A stretch of 64,000 bases of DNA from Phoebastria nigripes (Eukaryota > Chordata > Aves > Procellariiformes > Diomedeidae). This document shows, one piece after another, positions 1-11,625 of this stretch. The position numbers and the translations under genes are program-made. The stretch covers positions 613,380 through 677,379 of the forward strand of contig JAYKAV010000888.1 in NCBI GenBank assembly GCA_035582835.1, written 5' to 3'. The first letter of the stretch is position 1. Every line of letters starts with the position of its first letter. The notes below the pieces were generated by a model. That model was not told where the DNA came from, did no database searches, and saw only the letters and a program-made list of their open reading frames with translations.

Positions 1-2421
1 TAGACATGGATGGCTTTCTTTGAATAAGCTTTTCCAAAACATGACGTAGCAAACCCTTGGTACAGAAAGTTTGGTGTTAGGGATTCATTCTCTGCCATTT
101 CAAATATGTCTCCATCTCCATCTAGTATGGCTCCCAACTGACAGCACAATTCCCGTGAACTCTGTCAAAGATGAATGTGAAAGCATACAAACTGCAGCAA
201 GTATGAGTAGCAGTAGACACAATGAATAGCTCCTGAGGGTGTTCAACACACAGGAAGACAAAGGAGATAGCGCTTCAGCTCACAGGGAAGAGGCGTCATT
301 TCTCAGTGTGATTAAGTGCTTCCACGGAGCTGTAGCAGCTACAATAGCACTTACATCTGGTAACTTAGCTTTTATAGAAATCTTTTGCCAGATTTTTCAG
401 TATTTCAATGAACATATGTATGTTTATATTGGAGAAAGGAGTTTGCCTTAATGTCATCCCTTCCAAGACACACTTGGTAATAAACAACTCCAGATCACGC
501 CTTACATTTTTGCATCAGGAGTGAACTCAAAATGTTATGCTGAATTGCAGATTAATGCTATTTATCAGTTGAGAATACACCTGGGTTTTTGAAAAAAATG
601 TATATCCCAATACAGGATTAGTGTGTGAAATTCAGGCACCCTGAGTTGGTTATTTTCTTAATTCTAGGTTCTCATGCCTTTTGATTTTTGTCACTGAAGT
701 GATCAGAGTTGAATGAAGCTTCATGCGTACAGGTTAGGGAATGTGAGGAATTGGTGCCATGTGTTTCCCATTGCAGGAACCTTTATGATATCATCGTTGG
801 AGAACATGCTCAATATGCCTTCCAGACTTGGCATGCTCTTTAGATTGCATGATTGGTTGGGACTGTGTCAGTACAATATTCATATTCCCCTGGGTGCACA
901 AATATTCAAATATTAAGACATTTAAAACATTTAAACCATAAGAGGAAAGATTCCCCCTGCCCCCCCAAAAAAAAAAGAACCTTTAAATTGCCGATGAAAA
1001 TGTATACAGTATCTCATTTAACAGCTTGACCTCCGTTTGCCGTGGGGACTGTAAGAAACTTCCTATTCAGTGGACCACTAATTCTTACCTATCCATCCTT
1101 AGGCACTCACAGAAAAACATATTTTTGGTCCCAGTTGCTAGAAACAAAGTCCTCCTTCTGTCAGCATATGGATAACAGCTTTCATTACCACTAGCCAGTT
1201 GTATTGTCTGCTGTCCCAGTCCTTTATCTGTCCAATTCCAGACACTAATTCAGAAAATAAGAATAAATAATCAAGGCATGTGGAACTGAGGCCAAGCTTT
1301 TTTTATTTACAACACCTGTTGCCTTTTATAGGGTTGGCACAGTTAGTCTAAGCCACAATGGCTTTCTAGATTTCATGATAACAGGACTTTCTGAAAAGTG
1401 TCTTTGCTTTTTTGGGGGGTAACTCTTACTTTTTATTTTCATTAAACGGTTAAAAGTAAAACAAAAAATACCACCACGCATCCACTGCAAAGCAACAGGA
1501 AAAAAAGTTTGAAGAGGTCAGAACTGTGCACATTTTTACATTGCAAGTTGAATGATTGCATTCAACTGTAGTACTGTAGTTCCTCCATCTCTGTTGATGC
1601 CTGTGCCAAGGCAGGGGACATTAAACACCTCATAGAGAAAACTGTCCTAACTGTCCTCCTCCTCTTTATTCTTTTCTTCTTTCACTGGTTTGCATACTCA
1701 CTGCAATGCTCTTTAAATACACCTGGATTTTCTTTTCTAAATTTTCTAAATGTAGTGTGTTCTGGGGAAAGAAAAAAAAAAAAAAGAGCAAGAGGAAAAA
1801 AAAAGCCTGTCTTCCTATTTCCTCAGTTGTTTCAAAAGTTTCACTTGATTTGTTTCTTAATTTCTGCCTTATGAAACCATGTCAGTTTAAGCTGAGATTT
1901 TTTGATGTTTCAAACTAAGCAGAGCTTGCACGTTCAGTATTTGATTGCAAGATCCGGCGAGTCTGGGCTGACTCCCGGCAACGGGGCCAGCGGCTCGGTC
2001 ACTGGTGTTTTGAGGCATCTGGTCTTTGGTGTTTTGAGATTGTACTGACCCAGAGCTGCTCAACAAAGCCATGTACAGCTGTGCTTCTTTAGGTGTGATC
2101 TTGGAAATAAATCCCTTATGTGACTTTTTTAAGGCACACCTAAGTTTGTTATTTTTAGATTAACTGGTAGAGCTGGAAGAAGTAGATAGGCTTTGGAGAA
2201 TGCAGACCCTTCTTCAGGTCAGACAAATTATCTTGTTTTCCTGACTCATTGGTTTAATGAATAATATTTTATCTGTCTAGAAACCTTGTCTTACCTTTAT
2301 CCTTAAACTGTCACAAAAATTAAACCTTGTTTATTTTAGGTTAGAATTTACATCAGTTTTGTGTGTTGAAATTTAGAAAGCTAGAAAGAGGACAAAAATG
2401 TCTAACAATCTTAATTAGAAC
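1..2421. other. Intronic sequence without genes
   Basis: AT-rich sequence. It holds an A-run at 1772-1785, G/C homopolymers near 955-966, and a small GC-rich patch at about 1953-2000. A 12-bp direct repeat (TGGTGTTTTGAG) occurs at 2003-2014 and 2027-2038. I see no exon, RNA gene or recognisable transposon. Confidence 0.6.
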
Positions 2422-2500
2422 TATAGAATAATTTAGGCTGGAAGGGACCTCTGGAGGTCATGAAGTCCAATGCCCCTCTAAAGCACAGTCAATTAGAACA
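2422..2500 (-). mobile_element. CR1 LINE 3'-end fragment, antisense
   Basis: The + strand shows the complement of the CR1 3' UTR: GAATAATTTAGGCTGG followed by GAAGGGACCTCTGGAGGTCA and then AGTCCAAT. This is the best-known signature of the avian CR1 tail. Only about 80 bp is recognisable. No coding part of the LINE is attached, as in most 5'-truncated CR1 copies. Confidence 0.85.
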
Positions 2501-4907
2501 ATTTTTAAAAAATTAATACTATCTCCCTTCTGTCAAGGGAAAGCCATAAACTTGGACCCTGAAAAATGGAACATGTTTCTTGCAAATGTATGTATCTTGG
2601 TCTTAGCATCCAGTTCCAGCTTCTGGACTACACAGTGTCCCCTGTATGGTATGGCTGGCTTTGCTACCTGTATCAACAGAGGCAGAAAATGATGTACTTG
2701 AGTTCCCAGTATTGGTGATTTTATGTGCTATTTAAAAAATAATTAATTGCTTTCTTGAGAACTGATTGGTCTCTAGGTTTACAGATAACATAAGTACAGG
2801 ATAGAAAGGAGAAATGGAAATACATCATCTTGATCAGCTGTATGCATATTTTTATCTTAATTTGAAATAATTACTTTCTTCCAGAGCTGCCCATGATTTC
2901 TCATTTCTGTGTGTAAACAAAACTTACTATAGAGTTAGAAAAGAGAAAATATATTTTGGATAAAAAGGCAGTTACAAAAATCTTAATAAAAAATAAATTG
3001 TTTTTGTTAGTTCTACATAGAACTACCTTTTCTGCCATGAAAATTTTTGGAGGCTATGTGAAATAGCTGCTCATGCAGGGCTTCTACTCACCTGGGTTTT
3101 TTCTTAAATCATTTTAGCAAGGGTACCATACAAGATATATTATATATAGCATGTATATAATATCTATCTATAAACATACATATTATACTCAAAACCAAAA
3201 TCTATACAACAAACCGTTGAATGTTCAATTTCCTGGTGAAACGCCTCAGTTGAAAATGAGCACAGCCAGAGTTAAAGTGACTTCAGTGCAGTGCAAGACT
3301 GATAGCCTGAGCTGGCACCCATTTCAGTGCTGCTAGGGCGGCAGGTGTGCAGGTACAGGGAAGAAACCAGGGAGCTGAAGATGTTGTAGGAGTCTACAAA
3401 CATTTGTTGATCCAGAAGGTAAAGCTGAAAGGCCTGTTCCGGTGCAAAACTTTTTCATAGGTGCACAGTTGCCATTTTCTTAAAACATACTTTTTTTTTT
3501 TAAACCTTGGCACTGGAAAGTGAAGTGACCGCTATGCTTTTTACACCTTCTTTTTCAATATATTGTGCCAAAAAGAATGTTTCTTCATAGGTAGCAGAGA
3601 GCCATAATAGTTTGTGGAGGGAAAAGAAAATGCTTGGAGCTGAGTTCTCACCAAATAGGTGTAATTACGTTGTATGTAAAGAAGAAAAAGCATCATTCTT
3701 TGAAATCTGTTATGTTTTGGCAGCACGTGTCCAACTTTAGAAACCATACATACCACCAGAGACAATGTCATTCTCATTTCTTAAAACCTGCATGTCAAAA
3801 TGAAAATAAAAACCACCTGCCTGTTCTGACACGTCTTTTCAAAGACCATGAGTGCCTCTAAGTGGCAGGAGTAAATAGAGTGTCAGCATTAAAACTTTAT
3901 GTAGTGCACTCCAAATGGGATTAAACGTCAACAAATCTGTGCTGAAATGATCTCTCTCCATTTGTAATTTCCTGCGTTGGAATTACCACACTTTGGAGGA
4001 AAAAAACCAAAATGCAGGCATTGACTGTGGTGTGAACACAAGGAGATGCTGCAGCTTCCCCAGGTGGAACAGTCTTCTCTCCACCTTTCAAGGCTTCCTC
4101 AAACATACCCATTCTTAGCAAATCTGTGTAAGGAACCTCACCTGTGTTTTTCAATGCCCCTAGAAATATTCATATTATTTGACCTTTAAACACTGTGATA
4201 GAATAGAGCAAAATTTATTAACAAAACTATTAACCTTTCAGTTGTTAAATTTTTTTCTTAATTTATGGCCCTACTCTCCATTCAGTACATTTTCTATAAT
4301 GGGCAGCTCATGGGGGAGGTTGGCATTGAAGTCAAGTCCTTGAAAAACTCTGTGGGCTCAGTAACTGTTACCTTGACAGGGTACATCTTTATATGAGAAT
4401 GTCTTTGGAACAGGGTCCTTTTGCTTGGTACTTACCGCACACTGGAGTCTTTCCCCTTTACTTAGTTTTGTGACGGGATTAGTGATTTCATGTGCTGATG
4501 CTATGATTTCATTCATTAGCCACCAAATCCAACTTTCTCCAGTAGTTGCAAGTCCACTCCAAAGCGACCGTAGCACAACCATCCCAGAAGAAAGTGTCCA
4601 GTTTTCTGTAGTCTTGCTGGAGAGCATTAGCTGTTTGTTGGTTTTTTTTTTCCCTACACAGTTGCTTCAACTGGATATCTTTTTCCTTAACAGAATAAAT
4701 ATCTATTCTATCAAGGATAGTGGAAGAATAAAACTTTCCAAATTTAGATTTGTTGCCTTCTTGATAGGAACATTCCCCATGCTCTGTCCTTGACAATTCT
4801 TTTGGCAGTTATGTAATTTTCATTTTGCTCTGTAAGATTTCATTTCATTTTCCTGTAGAAATGCTAGTGTGAAACAAGTATTTTCTGATTAACTAAGACA
4901 GTTTAAA

Positions 4908-4931
4908 TTTTTTTTATTTTTTTTTTTTTTT
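4908..4931. repeat. T-rich homopolymer tract
   Basis: A run of T with one interrupting A at 4916. Confidence 0.9.
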
Positions 4932-5513
4932 AGCCGGTAAGGAAGCTATATTCTATTATAATGACAAATTTGACTCCTCCAACCCTAAAAAAATCCAGAA
5001 CTTTGTTTTTCATTAATAGCAGGAGTGGAAGGTTCCCTCAGGTTTTAAAACTGTACTTAAGATAAAAATCTATTTTGTATGTTCTCAATTAGTGTGAAAA
5101 TGTGCAAATGTCACAGATTGTTAATTACTTGAAACTAGAAACATGGAAGAAGGAAAGGAGGACCTGTAGGTTTTCTTTGATGTGGAAGTGCTGCAGAGGA
5201 CAGCAGCTTGCCATAACTCAGTGCTGAATGAAGGAGGGGGGTGTCTCCCAGGTGATAAATTTGTACTCTGCAGCCTGAAATTTATTTTAAGCAGTAGAAG
5301 CTGCGATATTGGCCATTGGGTCAGTTTAGGAAAACGCTGCCAGCAAACAGTTATCTGGGCCTGGTACTACCAGCATGATATAATTAAATATGTTGTTTGG
5401 CTAGCGGATCAGAGTGGGAGTTGGATTTAGGGTTATGAGAGTGGAGCTAGCACAGCCAAACAGTCAGGCTGTCAAATCAGCCCTTCTATTTGCATTCTTC
5501 CTTATTTTAAAAC

Positions 5514-5533
5514 AAAAAAAAAAAAAAAAAAAA
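5514..5533. repeat. A20 homopolymer
   Basis: Twenty uninterrupted A bases. No repeat body or target duplication was recognised beside it. Confidence 0.9.
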
Positions 5534-6471
5534 GGAATGAAAAATATTTGTTCATGTTGTCGTTACCTCTTGAAAGAAGGTCTTGGAAATTATGACACTT
5601 AGAGGAGAAGGTAGGAGGGCAAGACAGGGTGGAATGGCAAGGCAAGATTGATCCTTGAGAGGCTCAGGGAGTGGGGGGAAACACGTTACAAATGGTAATA
5701 AGGCAAGTTAAGAAAAATGATACCAGATGTGGCTGTAATGCCAACAATCAGCAAAAAATGTAAACATATATAAAGCTGTAGTAATAAAGCTGTTACAGCT
5801 GTAATGCTCAGGATGGAAAGAAAAATGAGGTCTCCCTTTTTAACTTCAGCTATATCAGGCTCTGGCCTCTACTTATATTTATTTTTCCCCTTGTCCATTT
5901 CATCCTTTTAGAATAGTGATCCATCTTCACTAAAGTTTGTTAGAGACCATTTCCAACATTTTGTATAAAAATAAAATACAATACTGCCGACATCTTTCAC
6001 AATAAATGATTTTATTTATATGAAAGAACACTTTTAAACTCTTCAGCGTATTTCAAAACCAATTAAATTTCTAAGTGCATGGAAGCATTTGAAAATTCAT
6101 CCCATTCAATTAAAGAAAATGTAAGGCTTAAGACTAGACCTGTCTTTCTGTGCACCCCTGGAAACACATGTGCATGCATGTGCTGTCTCTCCTTCTCTAC
6201 CGTATAACAGTTTTTTAAGCTGCAGTATCCACTGATGCCGGTAAAGTAGATGTTGGCCACCCAGGAGGCCGCAAGTCTGGCAATGAATCTTGCTGCAGTG
6301 GATTTGTGGTTCCCATGGTCTACCTGGCCAAGACTTTAAATCGCTTGTCTTCTATTCAAAAAATGCAGTACTCTGCCCTGACAACACTGTAAAACCTGTT
6401 GACAACAGGGTGACCATTTTAAGGGCAAACCTTATTTTCTCGTCAACTGTAGGAACGGGGATTCCTTATAC

Positions 6472-6492
6472 TTTATTTATTTATTTATTTTT
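6472..6492. repeat. (TTTA)n microsatellite
   Basis: Four TTTA units followed by T bases. Similar short TTTA tracts occur at 42246-42261 and 45907-45925. Confidence 0.85.
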
Positions 6493-8769
6493 CATATGCA
6501 GCTCGACCTTACAAATGTAATTTTTCAGAAGGCCATTGAATTTGCGTATTCCTACAGTGTATGGAGTGATCCATGCCTGCATAGCGTTTTGTTTTTCACT
6601 AGTTATGAATTTAGTGATTTGATATTTGATAATTAGGGTTTGTTTCCTATTGATCCCATGACTCTTCCTAGCTTTAATAATGCAACAGCATTTGGATCCT
6701 TTATTATTAATGATTAAAATTTTCAGGACTTTCAATTGTTCCCCGACAATAGCTTTTTGGGACTCCCTGATAATTACAACACATCAGCCTAGTGAGTTAG
6801 TGCAGTCCTAATACATCCTGAGCATGCATGACTAAAAAGTCATCTGGCTATTGCAAGAGCTGTAAATTTTGCATGTAACTGTGGAAAAAAAGTATGCCTT
6901 TTATGGTTTGGGGGGTTGGTTCACTAAGTTTGTGCCACACTTCTCTCACTGTATGGGCTCTTGTATGTATGATTAAAGTGAAATATTTTTTAATAAGCTG
7001 TTTTGTAAAACTATGCTCTGAACTTAGAGGGAGTGGATACATTGTAATAGTGCTTGGAATTTCCAGTCCTGGTTGCTATACAGTGTTGTTCAGTTCTTTC
7101 CATATTTAGTAAGGAAGCTTGTAAGATTGTTATCTGACAGGAGTTGTTCCACTCAGCTTCAGCATTTCATTCATATGTATTCTTCCAGTCCGTATCATGG
7201 CATAAATACTTCCCATCTTCTTTTGTTCTGATTTGTTGACTGTTTTCTTTATTTGCATTCAAGTGGGAAATACCCTAAAGTACAGGCAAAATATTATGAT
7301 TGTTTCCATCAGGAAGGATTCAGCTTTGCGTTTGGCTAGATTAGCTGAGATGACTGTGTACCATTAGCATGACTGCAGCAGGATTTCATTCTTGCAGTAC
7401 GTGAAAAATGTTGATGTCAAGAAGAGACGTAGCGAGCAGCAAGATTATGTCTGCTTACTGGTCTGCGTGTGTATGTTAGGTGTTGCTTTTGCCTGTGACA
7501 GTTTGATTTGCTGCTACGAGTAACCACATGGTCACCATTTCTGAGATGTACTCTTCTCCTAAGATGAAATGAGATCTGAAATTTGTGACTTCTACAGGTA
7601 AATCAATACATTAGTTCAAGTAGATTTCCTTATTCTTTCTCCTCTACACTGATTACATGAAACATGTTCAGTAATTCAAATTTTTGAGTCATGCTTCAGA
7701 AACAGTCAATTTTCTTACTAGTGATTTGAGATTCCTTACTATTACTGCTTCATGCAAAATAAAATCACCTATTTTGTTTGGGAAACTTTTCAACTACCTG
7801 TGTTGGTTTCTGCTTCCTAACCTTAAGCATATAGAAGAGGCAGTCTTAAAACAGGAAAATTATCTTCAGGAGGAACAAAGGCTTTTGCACGTTGCTGCTA
7901 CAGCAATAAGCAGCACAACCTGTCAGGTACTTCCTACTGTATGTAAGCATCGATCTTTCAGTAGCTTCCTCCTCACACTTCTCTTGCTCATATTCGATCC
8001 TATGCCATAAGCACCTGCGGTCCGGCTCACCTCCCTTCTGTGTCCAGCTCACGTGGCTGTGAAGGGGAAGAGCTGCAGCGCTGTCTGGTAGCTGTGGTTC
8101 TTGCTCTTGGAGGGGTGCTCTGCTCAAATCCCTTCTGATGTCACGTAATGCAACTTGAGCAGCACCATAAATCTGCCCTGATGTGTTGATCTCATGAGTT
8201 TGTCTAGAAAGAATCAATGGTCTGGAGTTGTAGAATAGTGTATTTCTGCAGAGAGGGAATAGTAGAAGTCATATAAGGGAGAGGAAATAGGTGTTGGAGG
8301 AAAAAAAATTGTTACAGGATTGTAATGAGCCACTTGTCTCAAGTGCTTGTACGAAAATATTCTCCAGAACAGTTTGAGTTGAAAAAAGTAATGGCTCCTC
8401 AGAGCCATTTGGTATTCACTTGAAAGTAGAAAAAAAATTAAATGCTTTATGCAAAACCCTTGAAACAGCATAGCTTTGAGCTATGGACAGCAAATGAAGT
8501 CAGAGAGAAGGATACTGCTGTTGTCAAGTTAACTTACCCTGAGCAATTCGCTATGATTTTTGTTAATCAGATTTATAGTAACACAAGATAAGCATTTGAG
8601 ATGACAATGTGTTATCACAGGTATCTCTGTAATTCATTGGAATGCTGAAATAATTGTTCAAGATCTACAGTTTATTTTCAGTGAATTAGACTTTATCGTT
8701 AGGGCCACCCACAGAGCGAAGCAACTCCAGTGACTAACTGGAACTGCTCATTCACTCTCTTATTTCTAA

Positions 8770-8960
8770 TGTGTGCGAGGCTGCAGAAGCTGCCGCTGCC
8801 CCAGCGGGGTGCTCGGCCTGCACCGACCACAGCAGCACCGTGGGGAGAGGACGCTGCCGAGATTCCCATCTCCAAGTCCACTGAAGCTGCTTCGCTTCCT
8901 CGATCACAGTGGAGGAAAGGGGGGGGTGATAATTCAGTGCAGGCAGGAACCCTCTCCAGC
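8770..8960. other. GC-rich intronic patch
   Basis: A GC-rich patch of about 190 bp with several CpGs (GCCGCTGCC, CAGCGGGG, CTCGGCC, GCTGCCGAG), ending in a G-run near 8919-8926. Short frames are open on both strands here, which is expected from base composition. It could be regulatory or simply a GC-rich island. Confidence 0.45.
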
Positions 8961-8980
8961 CCTTTGCCCTGAAGGTAAGA

Positions 8981-10019
8981 ATGAATAAATAAATAGTGAC
9001 ACTGTGGTCAGGGAGGCAGGTTGTTCAGAAGGGAGGCAAGAAGTCAAGTGTGGGAGTTGAGAAGCTGGTGCAGATCAGGAGAAGGGAAGAAGAAAATGTG
9101 GGAGGTCGTTTATTCCTTTGTTGAGTGCACCATTAAGTTTGCATTTTCACTCTGTAGTTAACACAAACTACAGAGTTTTGTCACAGGGAGTTCTAAATCC
9201 TCAAAAAAACTTTTTAAAAATCTCATTCTTTCTTTGTAAAATCTTAATATTTTAGTCCAAAATGATACTATAATTCCTCTCGTGGCTCCTTATTTCCTTT
9301 TAAGGAAACATAAATGTTTTTGTGAAAAGAATCTTACACCTGTAATAACCAAAGCTCAAAATTTGCATCACCAGTCATAAGAATATAAATATCGTTGTGC
9401 TTTTCTTATTTTGGGTGTGAAACGGTGCTGGGTGACCTCACTGGCTCCTCATGGCAAGCCAACGCCACTCCGCAATTGAACACAAGATGCTCAGGTCCAC
9501 TGGCAATAAATGGATAGCCAGAGCTTAAAATTTAAGAAGAAGTTAGTTACTTTTCAAAAATGAGTTAGAATTCATCAGGGGGTGAAAGGGCAAGGTGTAG
9601 GGTGGGCGGCTGGTTACAGGTGATCTGCCCGGCGGCTCCTGATGCCTGAGGAAAGGGAGTAAGCTCTGCCCATCCCGCCTCTCTCTCCCCCAGGTGTCAC
9701 TGTTGGTCCACACGAGTGGGGACCAGACACCACTCATCTGGCTTTATCACCTCTGGCCTGCCTGTGCACGTGGCGTAGAGACTTGTGTTGGCAGAGATCT
9801 GAGAGGGCACTTAGTCTATAAATATTTTGGTCAGTATTAGGTGATAGCCATGGAAATATTGCAGTCTACTTACTATACATTTGAAACGACACTCTTCTCC
9901 TCAATAGGAGTGTTGTTTTCCATTCCTAAATACTCCCACTGTCCATCTGCCCCAGAACTGAACTTCTGGCAAAACTGGTAGGAAGATCAAGGAGCTGTGG
10001 AAAAGTATCTGAGTCNGAG
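8981..10019. other. Intronic sequence without genes
   Basis: Mixed-composition intron with AT-rich (9170-9400) and moderately GC-rich (9590-9780) stretches. No transposon signature or exon is recognisable. Confidence 0.5.
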
Positions 10020-10430
10020 GTGGGACTTCACGTACGTGGCTGTGCCCAGGCCATCTTTACTCTCCTGTACTGATCTCCTCAGCAGGCCGAGCGGCCGCGT
10101 GGCAGTACCACNCAGGGCAGCGTGCTTCCCTTTCTCAGCAGAGACCAGGTGGCACAGAGCGGGGCCCAAAGGCTTTGCAGCCGCTCTCCTGGCCGCGGTG
10201 TCCCTGCGGGTGCGGCTGGGTCCCCGCGCAGAGCTGCTCCTCCTGGGGGAGGCCCTGCTGCCACTCCGCTCCCCTCAGGTGCCAAACCTCGGCAGGGTGC
10301 TGGCTCCCAGCCCACCCGGCTCTGCAGCCAGGGCATTCCCCTCCTCTTTGTTGAGGGGACACAGCTGAGAGCAAAGGGACAAAAAGGAGGGAAGGTGAAC
10401 TGGGGAGTCCCAGGCTGCTGAGGAACCAAA
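10020..10430. other. GC-rich block, first part of a CpG-rich domain
   Basis: About 400 bp of markedly GC-rich sequence, including a NotI-type GCGGCCGC near 10089-10096 and many CpGs. Overlapping open frames exist in several frames on both strands (up to about 136 codons), as expected where stop codons are rare, and none has a recognisable domain. It is followed after about 150 bp by the CpG-dense blocks at 10580-10925. Confidence 0.55.
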
Positions 10431-10579
10431 ACTGAAGAGGTGGTAGAAAACGTGAGGGAAAGACCAGTCTATTGCGATATTGTGTAGCATTCCAAAGCTG
10501 GTAAGCTAAGCTACCTGGCTTGTAGTTAACAAAAACGTAACACAAATTAAATTTGTCCTAAATACGATTTTAATTTCTG

Positions 10580-10925
10580 TGAGGCCGCCGGTGTCATTAC
10601 GCCGGTCACCCTCAGGAGCGCAGGCAGGGAGCGGCCGAGGGCTGCCACGGCCCGTCGGTGCTGGTGGGCGTCCCCCACTTTAAACAGTGTCTGCTGCCGT
10701 AATGAAATAATTACAGAATCTCAGGCTGTTATCCAATTACTCTGACGTTTTGCCATTCTTTGCCGTTAACTGGATTAAGTTCATTGTAAAAAGATTAGCT
10801 GTGGAGTAGAGCTGAGCGTAACGGAGCGAGGCGCCTGCGCCGCACGGGCCTGGCCGTGGGGACGCGCCGCCCCTGCGGGCCGGGGCGGTGGGGACGGCTG
10901 CTTGTGGCACCCTGTGACGGCCGGG
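10580..10925. promoter_or_regulatory. Candidate intronic cis-regulatory element: CpG-dense flanks around an AT-rich homeobox-motif core
   Basis: By eye there are about 11 CpGs in 10581-10680 and about 17 in 10811-10925, far denser than the surrounding intron. Between them, 10690-10800 is AT-rich and carries TAATTA (10708-10713), CCAATTA (10733-10739), GGATTA (10772-10777), CATTGT (10782-10787) and GATTA (10793-10797). These resemble homeodomain, paired-type/OTX-like and SOX binding cores. The arrangement suits a developmental enhancer or an orphan CpG island with promoter activity. Short motifs are common by chance, so the function is inferred and unproven. Confidence 0.4.
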
Positions 10926-11607
10926 TGGTGAAGTAACTCATTACATGGAATAGCGCAAAGTATTAAAAACCTGCAACGGTGGTGTGGTAATCTTGTGCAT
11001 CCTAAAGACAGGTTTTTCTAATAAATAATTTGGGGTAGTGGAAAAGAGAAGTGTTTCTCTGATCATTTTCTCTTTATAATTGCTGTCTATTGCCATCTAC
11101 GTTGCCACAGTAGTTAATGTCCATTTTCTAGATTAANGAAAGATCCTAAAACTTTCTGTATTTGAAATGCTGGAATTCATTTTACGTGTAATAGTTGGTG
11201 CGATGCTATGCCTTCTCTCTGAAAGATCTGTTGTTAAAAATATTAGACTGAGTAGTAATCATTTCAGTTATTTACTTCACAGCAGGTTCGATACTTCCAT
11301 AACACACAGTTTTTCCACTTGCATTTTTTTTCCTTTGTTTCTCTCTTCTTGCTTTCCGTTTTTGATGGGNATAAACGTTATGAGTGATGGTTGTTATTAA
11401 CCAGTCAGACTGTGCAGATTTCCATTTCCAGTTTTACACTTCACTCACATTAACCACACTATCACTAAATACATTTTTACTTTGATTATTATGATCTTCC
11501 ATGCACGATCGGCCTTGGTGTGTTTTCTCTGCACAAAATCCAGCATTTCAGAGGCTGCTGCTGAACCACTTTCTCTGCTGAAGTACAGGAACTGCAACAA
11601 CAGCGAT

Positions 11608-11625
11608 AAAAAAAGGGGGGGGGGG
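11608..11625. repeat. A7-G11 homopurine run
   Basis: Seven A bases followed by eleven G bases. G-runs this long are uncommon in AT-rich intron. Confidence 0.85.

Larger units (their letters stand above)
2501..8699. other. Intronic sequence without genes
   Basis: AT-rich intron. It includes an AT-rich stretch with TATATA and TATCTA motifs near 3135-3190, a T-rich run at 4908-4931, an A-run at 5514-5533 and a (TTTA)n tract at 6472-6492. An antisense open stretch at 4358-4796 is discussed as a finding but is not called as a gene. No exon is supported. Confidence 0.55.

Noticed and set aside
7684..8217. Overlapping 108-codon (+) and 123-codon (-) open frames
   Set aside because: Neither shows a known motif. 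Overlapping frames on both strands are typical of chance.
10079..10545. Several open frames of 99-136 codons on both strands
   Set aside because: They overlap each other in many frames within a GC-rich block where stop codons are rare. No domain, splice context or start context supports any of them.
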